Notes under the pieces: model-generated
Seen by the model: only the letters and a program-made list of their open reading frames with translations
Told to the model about the DNA's origin: nothing
Database searches by the model: none
Position numbers and translations under genes: made by a program
Source of the DNA: a virus
Strand: one strand, 5' to 3'
DNA length: 30,807 bases
IMG/VR virus record: IMGVR_UViG_3300025876_000079
Coordinates: 1 to 30,807 of that record
Shown: piece after piece, positions 1 through 7,936 of the stretch
How positions within the stretch are numbered: the first letter of the stretch is position 1
Layout: every line of letters begins with the position of its first letter

Positions 1-184
1 CTTCATTTTCAAAAGTTTGATCTACTTCTTTAATATTTTCTTTTACAACATCTTGTGCAAGTTTAAAACCTCTAAAATCATACATAGCTTTATTAGTTTG
101 ATAATCTAATTCGCTTCTAGTGATTGTTTTGTTACCTCTTTTTAAAGTAACCATTGTTTCATTTGATAATACTAATTTTACCAT
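1..184 (-). CDS. Partial small phage protein downstream of the capsid gene (cut by window edge)
   Basis: An open frame starts with ATG at 184 and runs off the left edge after 61 codons, so the C-terminus is unseen. A good ribosome binding site (AGGAGATAAAA) precedes the ATG. The visible part begins MVKLVLSNETMVTLKRGNKT and is Lys/Thr rich, with no motif I can assign. It lies just after the major capsid gene in transcription order, where siphoviruses carry head decoration, head-completion or connector proteins. That role is inferred from position only; I do not recognise the family. Confidence 0.75.
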   Translation of the reverse strand, partial: MVKLVLSNETMVTLKRGNKTITRSELDYQTNKAMYDFRGFKLAQDVVKENIKEVDQTFENE

Positions 185-203
185 TTTTATCTCCTATTAG
201 TTA

Positions 204-242
204 ATTGCGAGGGCTATTTCTAGCCCCCACAAAGTAAGCAAT
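204..242 (-). other. Intercistronic stem-loop after the capsid gene
   Basis: GGGCTA (211-216) pairs perfectly with TAGCCC (221-226) around a 4-nt loop that reads GAAA on the transcribed strand. Outer arms ATTGC (204-208) and GCAAT (238-242) can add a second stem. It starts 3 nt beyond the capsid stop codon. There is no T-run after it, so a leaky terminator, attenuator or mRNA 3'-end protector of the highly expressed capsid message is more likely than a full intrinsic terminator. Confidence 0.5.
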
Positions 243-244
243 TA

Positions 245-1090
245 TTATGCTTGGATAGATGAATCGTAATGTAATTCTACACCATATGAGTCATGGATTT
301 CTCCAACACCATATACTGATGTAGCAACGATTTCGTCTGCTCTTAGAGAAGCATCTCTTTGAGTTTCGATTTTAACATCTTGCATCATTGCAATTGCTAA
401 TGCGTCTTTATGGAACGCAGCACCTTTGTAATCTCCAGCTGTTCCTGTATTCGCCATATTTGAAGTTTCAAATACATTCATACCAGCTATTTTACCAATG
501 TGTCCTGATCTTAATGCTTCGTTAGATAATTCAGTATCTAAACCAGCAAAAGTATTAGTAAAACCAGATTTAAGGTCATAAGCAATTTTAGGGTGTAGTA
601 CAACTTGACAGCCATCAGTAGGTAATGCGTTTTCTTTCAAAGTTGAAAGAGCATTAAATAATACTGCTGGAGTTATAGCCGCTGAACCATCTCCTAATGC
701 AACACTAAAGCCATTAAACAATGCAGTTAAATCTGTATCTTGTTTTCTTGCTAGTGCTTCTCCAAATAACTTACCAACATCTGCTGCAACATTTCTTGGT
801 GCAGAGTTTCTTGCTAGGTCAGTTAGAGTAGTCATAACACCAACTTCAGAAGCTGTAATAGTTACTGAACTTGGGTTGATTGCTGTGTTTGCTAGATCAG
901 TTGCTTCAGCTACTGCTGCTGCACTTACTGCTGCATAGACAGGAACTTCTACTGCTTTTCCACCACCAGAGATCGCATAGTTTTTAACTAAGTTTCTCAT
1001 AATGGATTTTTCAGATGCTACAAATTGAGCTTCTGCTACTATCTCTGTGTATAGTTCCGATAGTGTAGAACTTGTGCTTTCGTTAGCCAT
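245..1090 (-). CDS. Major capsid protein (HK97-fold type)
   Basis: 281 residues, the subunit that would build the icosahedral shell. It sits directly after a scaffold-like gene and downstream of portal and MuF-like genes, the standard place for the capsid gene. The N-terminal region (about 1-45) is helical and may be the N-arm. The middle has the Ala/Val/Thr-rich strands common in marine phage capsids, and the C-terminal half (PTDGCQVVLHPKIAYDLKSG, then GKIAGMNVFETS) resembles the HK97-type P-domain/A-domain pattern. No protease gene is visible nearby, so maturation probably does not follow the HK97 cleavage route. Assignment rests on context and general resemblance rather than on a catalytic motif. 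Confidence 0.85.
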   Translation of the reverse strand: MANESTSSTLSELYTEIVAEAQFVASEKSIMRNLVKNYAISGGGKAVEVPVYAAVSAAAVAEATDLANTAINPSSVTITASEVGVMTTLTDLARNSAPRNVAADVGKLFGEALARKQDTDLTALFNGFSVALGDGSAAITPAVLFNALSTLKENALPTDGCQVVLHPKIAYDLKSGFTNTFAGLDTELSNEALRSGHIGKIAGMNVFETSNMANTGTAGDYKGAAFHKDALAIAMMQDVKIETQRDASLRADEIVATSVYGVGEIHDSYGVELHYDSSIQA

Positions 1091-1108
1091 GATATTATCC
1101 TATTATTA

Positions 1109-1831
1109 TTATTTGTTTAAGTTAATCTCAACAGCACCTGAATCTCGTTTCTTCCTATATTCTTGATAGGCTTTACGATCTTCTGGCTTTGTTAAGTCCA
1201 AGTCCTGTAGATTAAAGGGTTTTACAGTTTTACCACCGATAGCACTCTGGCTTCCTGAACCAGACAACGACCCTTGACGGAAATGTGGGTTGCTATCTAA
1301 GAACTCTTTTACTCTATCTTCGATTGTCAAAAGTTCTCCTTTTGCGTTATATCGTACATTAGAATTATTATCAACTACTTCTATTCTTCCATCATCATTA
1401 TATTTTACTTCATCTTTTAATAAAGCAACTACTTGTGCTGGACTAATAGCTTTGTTTGAAGAAGCAACAGATAAAATAGAATTATCAACTTTTTCTTTTT
1501 TGATTTGGTTTTTGTATCTATTTAATTCTTGTTCCTTTTCAGATAATCTATCTTGCATAATCTTTTCAAGGTCTTGTTTAGTTTTAGCTTCTTCTAATTG
1601 TTTTTGTTTTAGAATTTCAGCTTTTTGATTTTCTTCTTCTTGAAGTTTCTTTTCGTATTTTCTTCTTTCAGCTTCAAGTCTTGATGAGATAACTTTATCA
1701 AGTTGTTCTTGAGTAAATTTCATCTCTTTTACTTCTTGTGATGTTTGTGCTGTTTGTGTTTCTGTTTTTACTTCAGTATTGTTTTCTTCTTGTTCAGTTA
1801 TCGGTTGAACAACCTCGTTTTCTTGCGTCAT
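1109..1831 (-). CDS. Capsid scaffolding protein
   Basis: 240 residues, predicted to guide procapsid assembly and then leave. The sequence is highly charged and low in hydrophobics: a Gln/Glu/Thr-rich N-terminus (1-35), a long Lys/Glu coiled coil (about 36-115, e.g. SSRLEAERRKYEKKLQEEEN), then a shorter C-terminal part with basic and acidic patches (KPFNLQDLDLTKPEDRKAY), where scaffolds usually contact the coat protein. This is the arrangement of the DUF4355-type phage scaffolds. It lies between the MuF-like gene and the capsid gene, the expected position. An overlapping plus-strand frame at 1290-1628 is the antisense shadow of the Lys/Glu codons. Confidence 0.82.
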   Translation of the reverse strand: MTQENEVVQPITEQEENNTEVKTETQTAQTSQEVKEMKFTQEQLDKVISSRLEAERRKYEKKLQEEENQKAEILKQKQLEEAKTKQDLEKIMQDRLSEKEQELNRYKNQIKKEKVDNSILSVASSNKAISPAQVVALLKDEVKYNDDGRIEVVDNNSNVRYNAKGELLTIEDRVKEFLDSNPHFRQGSLSGSGSQSAIGGKTVKPFNLQDLDLTKPEDRKAYQEYRKKRDSGAVEINLNK

Positions 1832-1849
1832 GTAAGACTCCTTGTTTGT

Positions 1850-2845
1850 TTATATTATTAGTTCTCCAGCTTCGTCATACCAATCAGGATTGACATAACT
1901 CCATTGGTGTCTGCAATTATAACCCCCACGAACTATTAGAGGATTACCAGACTTCTTACCCTTCCAACTTCTACTATTCCAAAGTGCGTTCACTTCATCA
2001 ATGGTAAAAAGTCCACCTTGTCGTTTGTTATATACTCCATTAATTACATTTCTGCAAATCTCTCTAGTTGTTGGAATTACATCTCCATAGTATTTGACAT
2101 AAGTTAAACCAGCATCTTGCGACTTGTTAAGGTTTAAGGTTGCGTCAAAATCTCTTAAAGAATCATTTAAAATCTGTCCAGCATATCGTTTCATGTTCTC
2201 TCCAGCACGATCTCTAGCAAATTTAGATTGTAATGTTTGAACAGACTTATCAACTTTAGCTTGAATTGTAGCATTGTCTGAATTTTGATTTCTTTTAATA
2301 TAAGTTACTAATCTTTGAATTTCAGGGTCATCAGAACTAGCATATATTCCATTAATAGTTTGTCTAAGTTCTTTTTCTAATACTGTAAAATCTGAACCAA
2401 CTAATGTATTTTGATAAACCTTTTCTGATAACTTTCTTGTAAATGTATTTGATACGTCTTTAAACTGTGTGAAGTATTGTTGTTTTAAATTTTGGATTAG
2501 TGCTTTATCGCCTTTGGTTAATTCTTGAAACTCAATAGGTATATTACCAATACGTTTAAATGCTTTTTCAATTCTTTTAGCTTGTTTATTAAAACCCTCT
2601 CTAACAACTGTATCTGACCATGCTAAATATTCTCTTTCAAGAATAGCTTTTATCTGTGGCCTGATAGCAATAGCTGATTGTAGTTCTATTAACTTGCCAT
2701 CTGTTGTAGGTAATCTTCCAGCAAGTGAAACTACTTCTGCTTCTATCTTGTCTAATGTTTTAATTAAGGTTTCGTAATATTTAGCTTCTGCAAGTTCTAT
2801 TTGCTTAATACGATATTCAGTTGCATCTTTGATTATATCTGACAT
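1850..2845 (-). CDS. MuF-like minor head / head morphogenesis protein
   Basis: 331 residues. The N-terminal two thirds is helical and Lys/Gln rich. The C-terminal region carries the cysteine pattern typical of phage MuF/SPP1 gp7-type minor head proteins: EICRNVINGVY (about 261-271), a NALWNSRSWKGK segment, and GGYNCRHQWSYV near the end, where Cys-Arg-His is the usual signature. These proteins ride on the portal in procapsids and may be injected with DNA. It starts 3 nt after the portal stop codon, in the usual portal-MuF-scaffold-capsid order. Confidence 0.8.
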   Translation of the reverse strand: MSDIIKDATEYRIKQIELAEAKYYETLIKTLDKIEAEVVSLAGRLPTTDGKLIELQSAIAIRPQIKAILEREYLAWSDTVVREGFNKQAKRIEKAFKRIGNIPIEFQELTKGDKALIQNLKQQYFTQFKDVSNTFTRKLSEKVYQNTLVGSDFTVLEKELRQTINGIYASSDDPEIQRLVTYIKRNQNSDNATIQAKVDKSVQTLQSKFARDRAGENMKRYAGQILNDSLRDFDATLNLNKSQDAGLTYVKYYGDVIPTTREICRNVINGVYNKRQGGLFTIDEVNALWNSRSWKGKKSGNPLIVRGGYNCRHQWSYVNPDWYDEAGELII

Positions 2846-2848
2846 TCA

Positions 2849-4261
2849 TTAAATTTGTTCTTCTTCTACTTCTTGATCTTCTTCTACTACTTCGTCTTGT
2901 GTAAATTCTCCAACTTCTGAATTACTATCTATCTCATCAAATATATCATTTAGTTTTTCATCATCATCAACTACTGCTCTAGCTATTTCTTTGTCTATCT
3001 CTTTCATTAATGTAGGAGATTGAACATTGATTGCTTTTGCTTGTTGGTAGAACATAAGATCAGTTGCGTAATCTCTAATATTAAATGTATCTGGGTAATT
3101 AATCTCGCCATCAAATTTAGTGTTTTGGAACATAGCATATAGATTAAATAATTGTTCTTCTGCGATTTGTAAGTTGTCAGCTTTTTCAGATAGTCTAGCA
3201 TTAAGTAATTCAAATTCAGTTTGTAATGCAACACCTGAACTAATCCCTGTCTTTGTAGTTCTAATAGCACCTGTGTGTGCAATTCTATTTATAGATTCAA
3301 CTTTGTTGTTAATTGAATCCATTATTGATTGTAAGCTAGAACCTGATGGTTGTAATAAATAAGGTTTTAAGTTTGGCTCTAATTCATCAGGCATTTCTAT
3401 AACTGCACCAGCACCAGCACTTGCATTAACACTTGGAGTCTTAACTAAAGATGGGTGGTTAGTTAATCTAATTAATTGTTCCATTTCAGAGTATTCATTG
3501 TAAATAGATTTTTGTAGATCAGCTATATCAGTTAAATCTGATTGACCAATTCCTCTTTTGTGTGATTTAGAATTATATAAAATAACTGCTGGTATTTTGC
3601 CAATGGTATTAGGAACACTATCTACTAATTTAGGTTCTTCTCTTTCTGGCATATACAAAGTATCAATTCTATCTAAGTACCAAACTCTCATGTAAGTACC
3701 ACCCTCTCTATCAACTTCTTCTCTAATCTTTAAATAGTTTAGTTCGTATTTACCATTAGGTTGTCTAACATAGTTCCAATCTAAAACATTTTCAGAAGTA
3801 ACGATTGATAAGTAAGGTCTGATGTCTTGGTCTAATTCTTCTGCTGCTGTATTAGTTTGAACATTAGGCTTATCTAAAATCATAAAACATTGACCATAGA
3901 TTGAAGCATAGTTTTGTGCTTGTTTAATTACTGCGTTTAAATTGTTACCCTCTAGGTCTGCATCTTTTAAGAATGATTCTAAACTAGCTTCATCTTGTAA
4001 AGAACCAAAATCTCTACTTGGTCTAACTCTAAATAAAAATGATGAGTATATTTGAATGATGTTTTTACAATGGTTATCGCATGGAGTGTTTGCAAGTCTT
4101 TGATTGAACTCGTTATCTAATTCTAAATTATATCTCGATAGATATTGGCCTGTCATATAATCATAACCACCATTATAAGATCGAATATAGTATTCCCAAT
4201 TATTAATTGTTTCTGCGTAATCTTTGTGGGTTTCGATTGCTTGATCTCTAGTGTATGCCAT
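2849..4261 (-). CDS. Portal protein
   Basis: 470 residues, expected to form the dodecameric ring at the capsid vertex through which DNA is pumped. The N-terminal portion (DNHCKNIIQIYSSFLFR, then the clip/wing region with SIVTSENVLDWNYVRQPNGK at about 151-170) and the later helical stem region (ADLQKSIYNEYSEMEQLIRL, about 246-265) match the SPP1/HK97-like portals of marine siphophages. The C-terminus ends in a very acidic tail (about 435-470: EDEKLN..., VVEEDQEVEEEQI), which may bind terminase or remain flexible. It lies directly downstream of the large terminase with a 3-nt gap. Confidence 0.88.
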   Translation of the reverse strand: MAYTRDQAIETHKDYAETINNWEYYIRSYNGGYDYMTGQYLSRYNLELDNEFNQRLANTPCDNHCKNIIQIYSSFLFRVRPSRDFGSLQDEASLESFLKDADLEGNNLNAVIKQAQNYASIYGQCFMILDKPNVQTNTAAEELDQDIRPYLSIVTSENVLDWNYVRQPNGKYELNYLKIREEVDREGGTYMRVWYLDRIDTLYMPEREEPKLVDSVPNTIGKIPAVILYNSKSHKRGIGQSDLTDIADLQKSIYNEYSEMEQLIRLTNHPSLVKTPSVNASAGAGAVIEMPDELEPNLKPYLLQPSGSSLQSIMDSINNKVESINRIAHTGAIRTTKTGISSGVALQTEFELLNARLSEKADNLQIAEEQLFNLYAMFQNTKFDGEINYPDTFNIRDYATDLMFYQQAKAINVQSPTLMKEIDKEIARAVVDDDEKLNDIFDEIDSNSEVGEFTQDEVVEEDQEVEEEQI

Positions 4262-4264
4262 AAT

Positions 4265-5500
4265 TTATTTCATTGTCCATCTTGTAGGAGGGTTAAATCT
4301 TGTCTGAGTAGTTAATGGCTTTAAATAATCAATCATATAACCAAGTGCGTCATTCATATGATCGAAGCCATCTTCCTTATCAGGAATATTTGTATTCTCC
4401 TTGTATATTTGTCTTTGTAAACCTTTTATCAATGTTTTGCAAGAATGTGAAACAAAAATATGTCTTTCTCCATTAGAATCTTTTAGCTTACTATTCACAG
4501 CATTGACCCTATCTCTAATAGCTGGGTGTTTATGTTTAACTTTAACTTTAAAACCAGCATTCTGTAATATGCTTAAATCAGTTCTACCACCAGCAGAAGT
4601 TTTTCTTTGTTTAGAAGCTGGGTCAGGATATATGATTATTGGAATCTTTGTGCCATATCTATCTCTTAATTCTTGCACCATTTCATCTGTATTACTTCCA
4701 TAAATAATAACTTCATCAAGAAAGTATATTTTATCTTTCTCTAATTGTGCAACACAAGCTGACATTGGGTCTACGTTAAAGTCCATACCAATATGTAAAG
4801 GTTTCTCCCAATCAATCTTTTTTTTAACTACATTCTCAACAGGGTGGAAATTATAATAAACAGAACCAGCATAATTCTCAAATGTACCCTCAAACTCTTG
4901 TCTAAAAGTTCTAATATCAATATCTTGTTTAGCCTGTTCTATTTCATCTGCTGACACCATACCACCCTCAATAGTAGTATATTGGTAGCTATCCCATTCA
5001 TTATCTTGCTTCCCTTTTAAATACATTTCATAAGACCAGTTACCATAGCCTTTTGGTGTACCACACATAAGAACTTTCCCTAAAGTATCAGCAACAGAAG
5101 CACGTAATACTTCAAACCATGCTCGTTTATCTATGTCAGCAAACTCATCTAAAATTAAAAAGTCTAATCCACTACCTCTTAATGAGTCATAATTATCAGC
5201 ACCCTTTAATGAGATTGTACTATTGGATTGTCTTATTGTGATAGTCATGCTTGTTTCGTTTATATCTTCTATCCAGTTAAACTGATTAAGCATTTCTTTT
5301 AGATTAGCCCATACGATTTCTTTAGCCATCTTAAAGGTAGGTGCAACATACCATATCTTTTGTTTAGGCTTTGTTGCGTACTTCATCATCTCGGTAATAC
5401 ATAGATAAGTTTTACCAAATCTTCGACCACTTATAAGAACTCTAAACCTTGCTTGACTAGATGATACTTTAAGTTGGGGTTTTGTCAGAGATATTTTCAT
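4265..5500 (-). CDS. terL: Terminase large subunit (ATPase and nuclease)
   Basis: 411 residues, the motor that cuts and pumps phage DNA into the procapsid through the portal. Visible motifs: Walker A SGRRFGKT (24-31), Walker B DFLILDEF (113-120) with the catalytic Glu, coupling motif CGTP (146-149), and an RNase H-type nuclease domain with acidic residues in GMDFNVDP (D240), YPDPAS (D293) and HMNDALGY (D384). Length fits the family. The start at 5500 overlaps the preceding small gene by 32 nt and has no obvious Shine-Dalgarno sequence, so it may depend on coupling. The candidate small subunit is some 3.5 kb upstream rather than adjacent. Confidence 0.95.
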   Translation of the reverse strand: MKISLTKPQLKVSSSQARFRVLISGRRFGKTYLCITEMMKYATKPKQKIWYVAPTFKMAKEIVWANLKEMLNQFNWIEDINETSMTITIRQSNSTISLKGADNYDSLRGSGLDFLILDEFADIDKRAWFEVLRASVADTLGKVLMCGTPKGYGNWSYEMYLKGKQDNEWDSYQYTTIEGGMVSADEIEQAKQDIDIRTFRQEFEGTFENYAGSVYYNFHPVENVVKKKIDWEKPLHIGMDFNVDPMSACVAQLEKDKIYFLDEVIIYGSNTDEMVQELRDRYGTKIPIIIYPDPASKQRKTSAGGRTDLSILQNAGFKVKVKHKHPAIRDRVNAVNSKLKDSNGERHIFVSHSCKTLIKGLQRQIYKENTNIPDKEDGFDHMNDALGYMIDYLKPLTTQTRFNPPTRWTMK

Positions 5501-5690
5501 TACAGAAATAAGTGATATAGAGTTTATCCTTATTTATTTTTTCTTCCTGTTTTTGTGCATATTCAATAGTTAATTGACTTCCAGCTATAACACATTCAGA
5601 CCATTTATTAAATTGATGATCTATGGTCATAGTAGTATTACAAAAGCCTGTAATTGCAGAGCAGATACTAAAGGCTAATATATAGTGCAT
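5469..5690 (-). CDS. Small cysteine-containing protein, probably exported
   Basis: 73 residues. The first 17 residues (MHYILAFSICSAITGFC) are hydrophobic and could be a signal sequence or a short membrane anchor. Cysteines lie at 9, 17, 33 and 63, and a motif W(S)ECVIAGSQ follows. I recall similar short Cys-containing proteins with a WxxCxxxG core from pelagiphage-like genomes, always unnamed. Its ATG overlaps the stop of the upstream membrane gene as TAATG, and its end overlaps the large terminase start by 32 nt. Function unknown; an envelope location is inferred from the hydrophobic start and paired cysteines. Confidence 0.65.
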   Translation of the reverse strand: MHYILAFSICSAITGFCNTTMTIDHQFNKWSECVIAGSQLTIEYAQKQEEKINKDKLYITYFCNENISDKTPT

Positions 5691-5962
5691 TATTGAAGTG
5701 GGTTTTTATTGTTTTCTTTAATCTCTAATATTTCTAGTTTTAATACTTCAATTTCTTTTTGCATTATAGCAATCTCTTTATCTTGATCTATTATTGCAAA
5801 TCCATTTGTTTCTATTCCTGATAAATCAGGTGCAGTTGCATTTGATAATTGTTCTATTGTAGATTCCATCTTAGCAAACTTTGTAAATCCAGCACCAATA
5901 GATGCTATAAGACCTAATATTACAACTATGTTTGTAAGATTATCTTGTATTTTTTTAATCAT
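5690..5962 (-). CDS. Single-pass membrane protein with coiled coil
   Basis: 90 residues: a short basic N-terminus (MIKKIQ), one membrane segment (about 10-28, TNIVVILGLIASIGAGFTKF), and a long charged helix (about 55-90, IDQDKEIAIMQKEIEVLKLE) that should form a coiled coil. A clear binding site (AGGAGTTAAAAA) precedes the ATG, and the start overlaps the end of the Glu-rich gene by 8 nt. The architecture is like an inner-membrane spanin or a membrane-anchored adaptor, but it is far from the endolysin, so a spanin role is only a guess. Part of a run of membrane or exported proteins at 5469-7925. Confidence 0.7.
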   Translation of the reverse strand: MIKKIQDNLTNIVVILGLIASIGAGFTKFAKMESTIEQLSNATAPDLSGIETNGFAIIDQDKEIAIMQKEIEVLKLEILEIKENNKNPLQ

Positions 5963-7250
5963 TTTTTAACTCCTGTAATTCTAAAAGTAATATTCTTTTG
6001 TTATACTTTATTTCGTTTAATTTTTTAATCTTAATCTCCATTATATCATTAGCAGTATATTCTACCAAATCAACATTAGTATATATAGACCTATTATCAA
6101 ATATCTCGATCTGATTCAAATAAATATCTTTAGGTTTATAAAATTCGTTATTATTATAAACAGATAATGATGCTTGGTCATTCTGCATAGCATCTAATTT
6201 TATGATATTTTTAATCTGTAAATTCTTGGCATTATCTTTTATCTGTTCATCTACTTTTGCCATAATCTTGTCTATTTTAGGTTTCTTTGTTTTCTTCTTT
6301 GCTACTTTTGTTTTAATCTCTTTTTCAGGTGCTTCTTCAGTAGATTCTTCGACCATTTCTTCCTCTTGTATTTCTTCTTCTTTTTCCTCAACAGCTTCTT
6401 CAGGCATTTCTTCAATTATCTCTGCTGTCATTTCCTCTTTAGCTTCTTCCATAATTTCTTCGGTAATTATTTCTTCTTCTGGCTTTTCCTCAATCATAGT
6501 TTCTTCCATAACCTCTGGTTTTTCCTCTATGATTTCTAATTCTTTTTCTGGCATAGATACAATCTGAATAGATTCTTCTACTTCAAATATTTCTTCTATT
6601 TTAGGTTCTTCTTTAATTTCAAATGTAAATTCTTCTTCAATTTTAATATTTTCTTCTGGTTCAAAATCAGTAAATAAATTTATTAATTCTTGTTCTACAG
6701 TTTCATTAATATCAGGAACATAAGTATAATTAACAATTATACTAGGTTCTTTAAGATCAGCCCCATAATGTCCTGTAGTATTAGGCACAGAAAAATCATA
6801 TCTTAAAACAACATCATAATCTTGTACTGTATTATTTCCAAATATCATTGTATCGGTCATATCTTCGTAAGCACAACCATTAAATGTATCACAAGTTCCT
6901 GAGATAGTCCTATTCTGTGTTGTAAGATTTCCATTATCATCTGTTACTTTGATAGATTGTGTAACAGATTGTGAATTGCTATTCCAAAACCATATTTTAG
7001 ATGAGCCTGTTATTTCAAAGCCATTGTTTAATGAGTTTTTATTTACATTAGAATCATTCAAAGAAACACTATCTGATTCTATATATTCATTATTAACTCC
7101 AGCGATAACTCCACTACCATGTGTAGTATCTATGTTTGTTCCTGACCAACCACTTGTAAAATCTTGTGAAACTAAATTACTTGTTGTTTCTGCTTTTGAA
7201 GTTGTAAGGGTTAATATCATCAACAAAACGATTGATACGATATACTGCAT
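5955..7250 (-). CDS. Secreted protein with long Glu-rich segment
   Basis: 431 residues. Residues 1-20 form a standard Sec signal peptide with likely cleavage after SKA. Residues 21-185 look like a beta-rich domain (Asn/Ser/Thr rich, two cysteines at 120 and 126). Residues about 197-310 are a low-complexity acidic stretch dominated by Glu with Ile, Pro and Met. A basic patch KKKTKKPK (318-325) and a charged helical C-terminus follow. The start at 7250 fits AGGAG 9 nt upstream. No known enzyme motif is visible. The antisense frame at 6202-6567 is a Ser/Ile-rich shadow of the Glu codons. The acidic segment suggests a spacer or cation-binding region in the periplasm. Function unknown. Confidence 0.72.
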   Translation of the reverse strand: MQYIVSIVLLMILTLTTSKAETTSNLVSQDFTSGWSGTNIDTTHGSGVIAGVNNEYIESDSVSLNDSNVNKNSLNNGFEITGSSKIWFWNSNSQSVTQSIKVTDDNGNLTTQNRTISGTCDTFNGCAYEDMTDTMIFGNNTVQDYDVVLRYDFSVPNTTGHYGADLKEPSIIVNYTYVPDINETVEQELINLFTDFEPEENIKIEEEFTFEIKEEPKIEEIFEVEESIQIVSMPEKELEIIEEKPEVMEETMIEEKPEEEIITEEIMEEAKEEMTAEIIEEMPEEAVEEKEEEIQEEEMVEESTEEAPEKEIKTKVAKKKTKKPKIDKIMAKVDEQIKDNAKNLQIKNIIKLDAMQNDQASLSVYNNNEFYKPKDIYLNQIEIFDNRSIYTNVDLVEYTANDIMEIKIKKLNEIKYNKRILLLELQELKND

Positions 7251-7287
7251 ATGCCATAACTCCTATAAAAATTACTAACCAAATCAT
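7177..7287 (-). CDS. Tiny membrane protein overlapping the Glu-rich gene
   Basis: A 36-residue frame from ATG at 7287 to TAA at 7177. It begins MIWLVIFIGVMAYAVYRINR, a membrane segment followed by a charged tail (FVDDINPYNFKSRNNK). Its ATG overlaps the stop of the upstream secreted gene as ATGA, the coupling seen throughout this genome. Its last 74 nt overlap the signal-peptide region of the next gene in another frame. The N-out/C-in topology and function are unknown. The coupling and sensible membrane-protein composition support it; the overlap and size keep confidence moderate. Confidence 0.5.
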   Translation of the reverse strand: MIWLVIFIGVMAYAVYRINRFVDDINPYNFKSRNNK

Positions 7288-7925
7288 TTTGTATTAGTCC
7301 AATTAACTGGTTTTTTCTTTGGTAAAATTATTTGTTCTTTTTCTAATTTTGCATCTATCTTTTCTCTTTTCTTAATTCGTTTTACATAAGTTTCATAATC
7401 TGGTCTTTCATGGTCATACTTATTCCATAATGCTAAGGCATCTTTTCCAATCTTGCCATCTATCGGACAAGGTGTTCCAGCATTAATCATAGCTTCAAAG
7501 ACTCTTTCGTCTTGGCATAATAAAGCAACAGAGCCTACTTTCATTCCAAAGTCATATAATACTTTAGCTAATTTAATTCTTTCACAGTTCATATCTCTAT
7601 TAGTCTTACCACCTGAAAAACCTGTGCCAAATGTTTGAATACCTACTGATACTCCTGTTGCACAAACGTCTTGCGATTGAGCAGAGAATGATGGTGCAGA
7701 AGCTGTTGGTGGTGCTGATTTAATATTAGAATGATTAGTAGAGTTTGATGTAGTATTTGATGATGAGCCTGATTGGTAAGTCGTTGTTGCATTTGATGTA
7801 TAACCACCATCAATCATAGTGTTTGAGCCTGATGTATTATTTTGCGTTTCATCAGGATATGCTGGTTCTAACAAAGTTAGAAGAAACATAAGAATAATTA
7901 AAACTCCTGTAAAATAATAGTTCAT
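7284..7925 (-). CDS. Secreted or membrane-anchored four-cysteine protein of marine phages
   Basis: 213 residues from the ATG at 7925, chosen because GAGGA lies 8 nt upstream; an in-frame ATG at 7940 would overlap the previous stop as ATGA. Residues 5-22 are a signal sequence or anchor. Residues 30-85 are Ser/Thr/Asn-rich and probably disordered. A conserved-looking domain (about 86-170) contains cysteines at 88, 114, 137 and 153 (QDVCATG, NCERIKLAK, LLCQDERVFEAM, TPCP). The C-terminus is Lys rich. I recognise this pattern from uncultured pelagiphage-type genomes, where it is never assigned a function. Disulfides would suit the periplasm. Confidence 0.75.
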   Translation of the reverse strand: MNYYFTGVLIILMFLLTLLEPAYPDETQNNTSGSNTMIDGGYTSNATTTYQSGSSSNTTSNSTNHSNIKSAPPTASAPSFSAQSQDVCATGVSVGIQTFGTGFSGGKTNRDMNCERIKLAKVLYDFGMKVGSVALLCQDERVFEAMINAGTPCPIDGKIGKDALALWNKYDHERPDYETYVKRIKKREKIDAKLEKEQIILPKKKPVNWTNTK

Positions 7926-7936
7926 ATTGTTTATCC

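Noticed and set aside
1290-1628. 112-codon plus-strand frame with hydrophobic stretches
   Set aside because: Antisense of the scaffold coiled coil; Lys/Glu codons on one strand give Phe/Leu/Ser on the other.
5690-5962. Calling the single-span coiled-coil protein an inner-membrane spanin
   Set aside because: The architecture fits, but it is about 11 kb from the lysis genes and no overlapping lipoprotein partner is encoded next to it.
6202-6567. Ser/Ile-rich 121-codon plus-strand frame
   Set aside because: It is the antisense of the Glu-rich segment (GAA read as TTC, and shifted to Ser codons). No binding site, and low complexity mirrors the other strand.
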